Origin: JAIVHC01 sp049975505
GTDB lineage: Bacteria; Desulfobacterota; Desulfuromonadia; Desulfuromonadales; Desulfuromonadaceae
Assembly (NCBI GenBank): GCA_049975505.1
Contig: JBNGCY010000099.1
Coordinates: forward strand, 1-6,840
DNA length: 6,840 nt
Reading direction: 5' to 3'
Part shown: in pieces, positions 1 through 4,762 of the stretch
How the letters are laid out: the number at the start of each line of letters is the position of its first letter
Numbering within the stretch: position 1 is the first letter of the stretch
Program-made: the position numbers and the translations under genes
Notes under the pieces: model-generated
The model's database searches: none
Told to the model about the DNA's origin: nothing
Seen by the model: the letters and a program-made list of their open reading frames with translations, nothing else

Positions 1-88
1 GTGGGAACGATCAATTAACGTCTGTCAGATCACCCACACAAAATGGAACAGAACCTTTTTTGTATGCAGGATACACTCGGAGGATTGT
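1..88. other. Upstream region of the glycosyltransferase gene
   Basis: No gene is supported here. An imperfect inverted repeat pairs GTGGG (1-5) with CCCAC (33-37), with GATC on both inner sides (9-12 and 28-31). It touches the window edge, so it may be part of a larger structure, such as the terminator of an upstream gene. I see no convincing -35/-10 pair. Confidence 0.3.
78..84 (+). promoter_or_regulatory. Ribosome binding site (CGGAGGA) that fixes a GTG start
   Basis: CGGAGGA lies four bases before the GTG at 89. The nearest upstream ATG (64) is out of frame. The protein begins directly with the family's first beta strand (KIALFEPF), so GTG at 89 is the natural start. Confidence 0.7.
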
Positions 89-1225
89 GTGAAGATTGCG
101 CTGTTTGAACCTTTTATGACCGGCTCCCATGCAGACTGGGCCAGAGGCTATGCAAAATACAGCCGGCATCAGGTAAGAATCTATGCTCTTGAAGGAAAAT
201 ACTGGAAATGGCGCATGCATGGAGGAGCCGTAACCCTGGCGCATGAGTTTCTTGAGAGCGGTTTTCGACCTGACATGATCCTGGCTACCGATATGCTTGA
301 TCTGAGCACTTTTCTCGCACTGACCCGCAAGGTTACGGCCCAGCTACCGTGTGCTGTCTACTTCCATGAAAACCAGCTCAGTTATCCGTGGTCGCCGGAT
401 GATGCTGATCCCGGTTTGAAGCGCGATGCGCACTATTGCTTTATTAATTATACCTCTGCGCTCGCAGCTGATGCAGTGTGTTTTAATTCGGACTACCACA
501 GGCATGATTTTCTTGCCCGACTCCCTGAATTTCTGGCGAGTTTTCCGGATCACCGTGAAGATAAAAATGCGGCTGAAATTACCCGCAGAAGTATTACTCT
601 CCCCCTGGGGATGGATTTCAGTATTCTGGATAAATATCCGGATAGATCTACAGGCGATGTCAATACTGTGGCTGAAACAGATGTGCCGCTGATTGTGTGG
701 AATCATCGCTGGGAATACGATAAAAATCCGGAAGATTTTTTCCATGCTCTATTCAGTCTGCAGGATCTCGGGGTGGCATTCGATGTTGCGGTTCTGGGTG
801 AAGCGTATCAGCGTCAACCTCCCATTTTTGCGCAGGCGCGTGAGCGCCTTGCGTCTCATATCGTTCACTGGGGATATGTAAAGAGCCATGCCGACTATGT
901 TGGATGGTTACACCGTGCGGACATTATACCGGTCACCTCTGTACATGATTTCTTCGGAGTCAGTGTGGTGGAAGCGCTGTATTGCGGATGCTACCCGCTG
1001 TTGCCGCAGCGTCTGGCATATCCGGAGCATATTCCGGCATCGCTGTCCGCGGCATGTTTCTATGCCGATCTCGATGACCTGATCCGGCGTCTGGCGCACC
1101 TGTGCAGATCCGTCCCGGCACAACATCTGACAAGCATCAGAGAACAGGTTGGCCGCTACTCCTGGGAGAAGATGTCCCCAAGGTATGACGAATTTTTTTC
1201 CCGCCTGAAGAACGTCAGAAGATAA
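89..1225 (+). CDS. GT4-type glycosyltransferase, tRNA-queuosine alpha-mannosyltransferase-like (DUF3524/GTDC1 family)
   Basis: The protein has 378 residues and is cytosolic, with no signal peptide or membrane segment. It has the two-lobed layout of GT-B enzymes. The N-terminal DUF3524-type part carries FEPFMTGSHADW (6-17), YFHENQLSYP (91-100), FNS (132-134) and PDHR (153-156). The C-terminal GT4 lobe carries NHRWEYDKNPEDFF (205-218), VLGE (235-238), HWGY (260-263) and DFFGVSVVEALYCGCYPL (287-304). From memory these match human GTDC1/QTMAN almost block for block; that enzyme transfers mannose from GDP-mannose to queuosine in tRNA-Asp. The human protein has a long insert before the HRWEHDKDPE block that is absent here. 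The GT4 E-x7-E pair appears as D287...E295, so the first acid is Asp. It is convergent with aguB, with no Q-biosynthesis gene beside it. Family membership is firm. The Q-mannosyl activity is inferred from the animal enzyme, and the bacterial acceptor or sugar could differ. Confidence 0.85.
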   Translation: MKIALFEPFMTGSHADWARGYAKYSRHQVRIYALEGKYWKWRMHGGAVTLAHEFLESGFRPDMILATDMLDLSTFLALTRKVTAQLPCAVYFHENQLSYPWSPDDADPGLKRDAHYCFINYTSALAADAVCFNSDYHRHDFLARLPEFLASFPDHREDKNAAEITRRSITLPLGMDFSILDKYPDRSTGDVNTVAETDVPLIVWNHRWEYDKNPEDFFHALFSLQDLGVAFDVAVLGEAYQRQPPIFAQARERLASHIVHWGYVKSHADYVGWLHRADIIPVTSVHDFFGVSVVEALYCGCYPLLPQRLAYPEHIPASLSAACFYADLDDLIRRLAHLCRSVPAQHLTSIREQVGRYSWEKMSPRYDEFFSRLKNVRR

Positions 1226-1239
1226 AAGATAACTTCGTA

Positions 1240-1287
1240 AGCCACAACACCCTTCTACCGGGGATCATAGCTCTATCATCTGTGGCT
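1240..1287. terminator. Possible terminator hairpin between convergent genes
   Basis: AGCCACA (1240-1246) pairs with TGTGGCT (1281-1287). Inside it, directly against the right arm, is a second hairpin, GATCATAG (1263-1270) with CTATCATC (1273-1280), broken by one C/C mismatch. Only a short ATTT follows on the + strand. On the - strand the flank TACGAAGTTATCTTTTATC is T-rich but starts late. The position between two convergent stops suggests a shared terminator, but the missing U-tract makes it a weak candidate. Confidence 0.35.
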
Positions 1288-1370
1288 ATTTCAAGTTTCG
1301 GTGGATAGTTACATAAAAAGAGGAGCACCAGTGAAGAACGCGGAACGGATAGAAATGTGCTGTAGAATCG

Positions 1371-2255
1371 CTATGTGCGGAAACGCTGTGTGATTTCAGT
1401 GTATGCATCTACGCGGCGGTCGCGCAGAAACGGCCAGATGCGCCGGGTATTCTCAGTGCGCTCCAGATCAATATCAGCGATTAAAATCTCAGCGCGATCT
1501 GCACTTGCCTGAGTAAGTATCTCCCCCTGCGGGCCGGCGATAAAACTGTTGCCCCAGAATTGTGCTCCGGGCAGACGTCCGCTTTGATCTGGCTCAAATC
1601 CGATCCGGTTTGCCGCGGCCACATGGATACCGTTGGCAATAGCGTGACTGCGTTGAATGGTCTGCCAGGCTTCAAGCTGGCGCTGTTGTTCAGCGGGGCT
1701 GTCAGCAGGATCCCACCCGATCGCGGTGGGGTATATCAGAACTTCGGCTCCGGCGAGGGTCATCAGGCGCGCCGCCTCCGGGTACCATTGATCCCAGCAC
1801 ACCAGCACACCAAGAATCCCGGCGCTGGTTCTGATGGGATTGAAGCCAAGATCGCCGGGGGCGAAATAAAACTTCTCATTGTATCCGGGATCGTCCGGAA
1901 TATGCATCTTGCGGTATATGCCTGCAATGCTGCCATCGGTTTCAAACACTACGGCAGTGTTGTGGTACAGGCCTGGAGCGCGTTTTTCAAACAAAGATGC
2001 CACAACAACCACTCTACTGGCGCGGGCGGCGCGGGCCAGAATTTCAGTGCTGGGGCCGGGGATGTTTTCGGCCAGATCAAAGTATGCAGGATCTTGCTGC
2101 TGGCAGAAATAAAGGCCGCAGTGGAGCTCAACCAGTGCCACTACCGTGGCGCCGCACTGTGCCGCTTTTTCAATCTGTGTGCATGTATAGTGAAGATTTG
2201 CATTCTTATCCGCACTGCACTGCTGTTGAATCAGCGCAAGTTTCATCTTTTTCAT
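1371..2255 (-). CDS. aguB: N-carbamoylputrescine amidohydrolase (nitrilase superfamily)
   Basis: The protein has 294 residues, the usual length for this enzyme. It hydrolyses N-carbamoylputrescine to putrescine, CO2 and ammonia in the cytosol, the last step of the agmatine route. The nitrilase catalytic triad is visible: Glu43 in LVELHCG, Lys116 in YRKMHIPDD and Cys153 in LVCWDQWYPE. The second conserved glutamate is Glu127 in YNEKFYF. YPTAIGWDP (175-183), AANRIG (214-219) and FWGNSF (233-238) are typical of the AguB subgroup, and the C-terminus RRIWPFLRDRRVDAY is complete. The ATG at 2255 overlaps the aguA stop in ATGA and has AAGGAA about seven bases upstream. A second ATG three codons in is possible but less well placed. 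Adjacency to agmatine deiminase makes the substrate assignment strong. Confidence 0.95.
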   Translation of the reverse strand: MKKMKLALIQQQCSADKNANLHYTCTQIEKAAQCGATVVALVELHCGLYFCQQQDPAYFDLAENIPGPSTEILARAARASRVVVVASLFEKRAPGLYHNTAVVFETDGSIAGIYRKMHIPDDPGYNEKFYFAPGDLGFNPIRTSAGILGVLVCWDQWYPEAARLMTLAGAEVLIYPTAIGWDPADSPAEQQRQLEAWQTIQRSHAIANGIHVAAANRIGFEPDQSGRLPGAQFWGNSFIAGPQGEILTQASADRAEILIADIDLERTENTRRIWPFLRDRRVDAYTEITQRFRT

Positions 2256-3388
2256 GTCAGGGTTCCTTTGGGTAGCTGCATGGTTAAGCAGTGGAGTGAA
2301 CCGTGCTGAACGATGACATTGCTGCAGTCAATTCCGATTATCTCACGCTCCGGATAGGCGGCGGCAATAACCGCAAGCGCCTTCTGATCGGCCGGATCGG
2401 CATAAGTGGGAACCAGCACGGCATCATTAATAACCAGATAGTTGGCGTAGGTTGCCGGGAGGCGTTCACCGCCGTGGTTGATTTTCGGCTGGGGCCAGGG
2501 CAGGGGGAGGAGGCGGTATGGCGTTCCCGATAAGGTTCTGAATTCATGAAGCTCGCGTTCCATGGCCTGCAGAGGAATGTAGTGCTCGTCATCCGGAGCA
2601 TCGCAATGCACGTAAACAATGGTGTTGTCCGGGCACAGGCGCGCGAGGGTGTCGATATGCCCATCGGTATCGTCTCCGGCCATAGCGCCATGGTTCAGCC
2701 ACAGAACCTGCTCGGCCCCCAGGATATGGCGCAGTTGCCGTTCAAGGGCCTGCTTGTCCAGATGTGGGTTGCGATTAGGACTCAACAGGCATGACGTAGT
2801 GGTGAGAATGGTACCGTTTCCGTCCGATTCAATACTTCCCCCCTCCAGGATAAGTCCTGATATATGAAGGGGCACCTTCCATGCTCCCTGTGACGCCAGG
2901 GTGCGACAGATCAGGTTGTCATGGTTTGCGGGATACTTCAGCCCCCAGCCATTAAACCCGAAATCGTACAAGGCAGAAAAGGTGGCGGCTTCCTCTGTGC
3001 TTATTTCAACTCCAATTGGTCCGAAATCACGCGCCCAGGTGTCGTTGTTGGCTGCAGGGGAAATTCTGATATTGTTGGCGATATTTTTAGATGTAATCCC
3101 GTGTTGCGCGAGTACTTCAGCCGTGTGCCTCGGGTCGGGTGCAGCTATGATGATTTTCTCGAAGGGCAGCACATGAGTGACGATTTTCGCCAAAGTGGTT
3201 TCAATTTCTGTCAGTATTGGAGCCCAGTCTCCGCCGGGATCGGGCCAGGCGAAGAGTACTCCGTCCTGTGGCTCCCATTCAGCGGGCATACGCACCTTAT
3301 GTGACCTTGCGGAAGGAGATATATTTAAATCTGTGGATTTAAAGGCAGGTGTCGGCAGTGGAGAAGGGCAGGATGTGGATATTGTCAT
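2252..3388 (-). CDS. aguA: Agmatine deiminase
   Basis: The protein has 378 residues and is a cytosolic member of the guanidino-group-modifying (PAD) superfamily. It converts agmatine to N-carbamoylputrescine and ammonia. Conserved blocks appear in order: RMPAEWEPQDG (33-43), NDTWARDFGPI (115-125), LEGGSIESDGNGTILTT (181-197), GDDTDGHIDTLAR (238-250) and QHGSLHCLTMQLP (361-373). The expected catalytic residues are Cys367, His244 and nearby acids. The start is ambiguous. The ATG at 3388 makes a 4-base ATGA overlap with the dedA stop but lacks a well-spaced Shine-Dalgarno. It gives a 33-residue Ser/Pro-rich leader that is unusual for the family. The ATG at 3289 (residue 34) has AAGG close upstream and would give 345 residues. 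I keep 3388 because of the coupling geometry. The product feeds the enzyme encoded immediately downstream. Arginine decarboxylase, which would make agmatine, is not in the window. Confidence 0.95.
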   Translation of the reverse strand: MTISTSCPSPLPTPAFKSTDLNISPSARSHKVRMPAEWEPQDGVLFAWPDPGGDWAPILTEIETTLAKIVTHVLPFEKIIIAAPDPRHTAEVLAQHGITSKNIANNIRISPAANNDTWARDFGPIGVEISTEEAATFSALYDFGFNGWGLKYPANHDNLICRTLASQGAWKVPLHISGLILEGGSIESDGNGTILTTTSCLLSPNRNPHLDKQALERQLRHILGAEQVLWLNHGAMAGDDTDGHIDTLARLCPDNTIVYVHCDAPDDEHYIPLQAMERELHEFRTLSGTPYRLLPLPWPQPKINHGGERLPATYANYLVINDAVLVPTYADPADQKALAVIAAAYPEREIIGIDCSNVIVQHGSLHCLTMQLPKGTLT

Positions 3389-3987
3389 GATTCAGAACGC
3401 TTTACCTTAAGATAAATCAGAATAATTAGAATTATGCACAGTCCTGCAAGAATTAAGGAGTGCGTAGATATGTTTTTCATAGTCACGGTTTTCAGCCCTA
3501 GATATCCAGCTGACGGGTAGATAATACCCCATGATACGCCGCCGCAGAAAGTATAAACGCAGAAGGATCTTGGATGCATGTGCGCGCCCCCGGCGACGAA
3601 CGGTACAAATCCGCGTATAGGCCCTATAAAGCGTGCCAGCAGAAGGCTTTTACCTCCGTGAGCACCGAAAAAAACTTCAGCCCGGCGCAGAAAACGCAGA
3701 AAACGTCCTTTCCGTACTTTTGAGATCAGCCATGAAGCCGAGCGAGACCCGCATATATAGCTGATGCTGTCTCCTGCAATGGAGCCAACTGCGGATACAA
3801 GACAGATGTATGGCATTTCACCATGACCGTGAAATGCGAGGGCCCCTGCAGTGACGGACAGAACACTGCCGGGGACAAATAGTCCAATAACCGGAATGCC
3901 TTCCGCCAGAATGAGGCCGCAGAGGATAAGGTAGTATACCATCCCCGGATGGAACTGTGGCAGAGTGTGCTGAATCCATTCATACAT
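3385..3987 (-). CDS. DedA/VTT-family inner-membrane protein
   Basis: The protein has 200 residues, the usual DedA length. Hydrophobic stretches lie at about 15-50, 58-75, 113-135, 140-165 and 177-193, with a basic tail KVKRSES. The first re-entrant-loop region reads AEGIPVIGLFVPGSVLSVTAGALA (28-51) with Glu29. The second reads LARFIGPIRGFVPFVAGG (117-134), where Arg119 and Arg125 keep the six-residue spacing of the essential arginines of E. coli YqjA. Asp73 sits in GDSISYICG. The PG[DE] acid after Glu29 is Ser41 here, resembling the PGT/PGS of YabI-like members. Known DedA proteins include lipid-carrier (undecaprenyl phosphate or phospholipid) translocases; the substrate here is unknown. The start at 3987 has no recognisable Shine-Dalgarno. 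The gene is first of a coupled set with aguA and aguB. Confidence 0.88.
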   Translation of the reverse strand: MYEWIQHTLPQFHPGMVYYLILCGLILAEGIPVIGLFVPGSVLSVTAGALAFHGHGEMPYICLVSAVGSIAGDSISYICGSRSASWLISKVRKGRFLRFLRRAEVFFGAHGGKSLLLARFIGPIRGFVPFVAGGAHMHPRSFCVYTFCGGVSWGIIYPSAGYLGLKTVTMKNISTHSLILAGLCIILIILIYLKVKRSES

Positions 3988-4014
3988 GCAGGATCAAATA
4001 GCTTAGTTTTGCAT

Positions 4015-4062
4015 AAAAAGCAAACCCAGACTTATCTACAAAAGCGATAGCCGGGGTTTGCT
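4015..4062 (-). terminator. Intrinsic terminator downstream of the cytochrome gene
   Basis: Read on the - strand, AGCAAACCC (4062-4054) pairs perfectly with GGGTTTGCT (4027-4019), and TTTTT (4019-4015, sharing the last stem base) follows. The 26-base loop can fold further through CTATC and GATAAG. It lies about 57 bases after the cytochrome stop and just before dedA, so it probably ends cytochrome transcription or limits read-through into dedA-aguA-aguB. Confidence 0.6.
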
Positions 4063-4102
4063 GTGCAACAAGTGTGGTATTGTCGGTATAATCTTCTGGA
4101 TA

Positions 4103-4123
4103 GATAAGTCACTGTGACTTATC
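4103..4123. repeat. 21-bp perfect palindrome overlapping the cytochrome stop codon
   Basis: GATAAGTCAC (4103-4112) and GTGACTTATC (4114-4123) are exact reverse complements around a single T. The palindrome covers the TAA stop of the cytochrome gene (4121-4119). No U-tract follows on either strand, so it is not a standard terminator. It could be an mRNA 3' hairpin or a protein-binding operator ahead of dedA. The half-site GACTTATC occurs a third time at 4029-4036. Confidence 0.6.
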
Positions 4124-4385
4124 GGATATGGCACTCGTTGCACTTAGTCGGGGCACTGCCGCCTTGTTCTTTGTGACATTCAAGACAGTTTGCGTGGCCC
4201 TGTTCTTTGTTTTCGATTACAATGCGCTCGGGTTTACCTTCGTGGCAACTGGCGCATCCCAGTGACATATGCTCTTTGTGGTTGAAGGTTACGGTGCCCA
4301 TGCCCTCGTAGGTGTATACGTCGGCCGCACAGGCAAACGTCACTCCCGCAAACAGCATCAGGACACTTGACAGCATGATTTTCAT
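4119..4385 (-). CDS. Periplasmic triheme cytochrome c (cytochrome c7, PpcA-like)
   Basis: The protein has 88 residues. The N-terminus MKIMLSSVLMLFAGVTFACA is a Sec signal peptide with a likely cut after ACA, leaving about 68 residues, the size of mature c7. Three heme sites are CASCH (44-48), CLECH (67-71) and CNECH (82-86). Three further histidines (His36 and His39 in FNHKEH, His64 in GHANC) bring the total to six, as needed for three bis-histidine hemes. Order and spacing match PpcA of Geobacter, with CXXCH sites for hemes I, III and IV. PpcA-type proteins carry electrons from the inner membrane toward outer-membrane oxidoreductases; this role is inferred. The ATG at 4385 was chosen because AAAGGAGGT lies five bases upstream and the signal peptide starts there. 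The reading frame stays open to 4541, but that extension is not signal-like. The sequence before Cys19 (VTFA) is a poor lipobox, so a soluble protein is expected. Confidence 0.92.
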   Translation of the reverse strand: MKIMLSSVLMLFAGVTFACAADVYTYEGMGTVTFNHKEHMSLGCASCHEGKPERIVIENKEQGHANCLECHKEQGGSAPTKCNECHIR

Positions 4386-4389
4386 GATG

Positions 4390-4398
4390 ACCTCCTTT
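4390..4398 (-). promoter_or_regulatory. Strong ribosome binding site of the cytochrome gene
   Basis: On the - strand AAAGGAGGT lies five bases before the ATG at 4385. This near-perfect anti-16S match decides the start in favour of the 88-residue protein over longer in-frame alternatives. Confidence 0.85.
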
Positions 4399-4543
4399 GT
4401 TGTTGGTTTTGTTTCAGGTGAACACATCTTATTGCGAGTGGTAATGTAACACTGCATGGACAACCATTTGCCCTGCAGCCATGTCGGTATCTGATTTATT
4501 ATCCGAATTTGTGTACCCTTGCATTCGACATATATCCACATAT

Positions 4544-4559
4544 GACCCGATGTCGGGTC
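4544..4559. promoter_or_regulatory. GC-rich dyad, candidate operator
   Basis: GACCCGA (4544-4550) and TCGGGTC (4553-4559) are perfect inverted repeats around TG. A second, mutually exclusive pairing, CGACAT (4526-4531) with ATGTCG (4550-4555), shares its right half. No U-tract follows on either strand, so a terminator is unlikely. Its position between divergent genes fits a regulator site, which the neighbouring HTH protein or another factor might bind; that is speculation. Confidence 0.4.
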
Positions 4560-4581
4560 GGTATTATGTGATTTCAGGTAG

Positions 4582-4610
4582 TTGTATAGCGTTGAACATA
4601 TGCGTACAAA
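4582..4610 (+). promoter_or_regulatory. Weak candidate sigma-70 promoter for the HTH/ispB unit
   Basis: TTGTAT, a 17-base spacer and TACAAA match the -35 and -10 consensus at three and four of six positions. The gap to the start at 4763 would leave a leader of about 145 bases. Spacing is the main support, and a chance match is quite possible. Confidence 0.2.
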
Positions 4611-4762
4611 ATGCGATTTGTTGCCTTTTTTATCCCTATCTGCTAGTTTTCGGGACGGATATGGCGTTAGTTTGTTTTCTTTCCCTGAGAATCACGCAGC
4701 CCTCTCCGGCGTTTAGACCTTGCTGCATGCCGGCCTAGCAGGATCCGGGTCACTGGAACTCT

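Larger units (their letters stand above)
4386..4762. other. Divergent intergenic region between the cytochrome and HTH genes
   Basis: These 377 bases separate two divergent starts and should hold both promoters. For the cytochrome, AAGGAGGT lies at 4390-4397. A possible extended -10, TGTTACATT on the - strand (4451-4443), lacks a good -35. Toward the HTH gene, TTGTAT (4582-4587) and TACAAA (4605-4610) are 17 bases apart, a weak sigma-70-like pair. A GC-rich dyad sits at 4544-4559, and the octamer GTCGGTAT occurs at 4483 and 4557. The stretch 4620-4690 is T-rich on the + strand. No supported gene lies here. Confidence 0.5.

Noticed and set aside
1560..2309. Long + strand open frame antisense to aguB
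   Set aside because: It is antisense to a gene with a complete nitrilase triad, has no recognisable domain and no good ribosome binding site; it reads as a shadow frame.
4103..4123. Palindrome as an intrinsic terminator
   Set aside because: No run of T follows on either strand and the stem is AT-rich; the better terminator is at 4062-4015.
4327..4340. Lipoprotein signal (Cys19) in the cytochrome
   Set aside because: The residues before the cysteine (VTFA) do not fit a lipobox, and ACA followed by AD is a normal signal peptidase I site.
4386..4541. Upstream in-frame extension of the cytochrome gene (ATG at 4541)
   Set aside because: It would bury the signal peptide behind 52 non-signal residues, and the strong Shine-Dalgarno sits before the ATG at 4385.
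4481..4738. 85-codon + strand open frame in the divergent region
   Set aside because: There is no ribosome binding site, no recognisable domain, and it runs through the dyad and candidate promoter elements.
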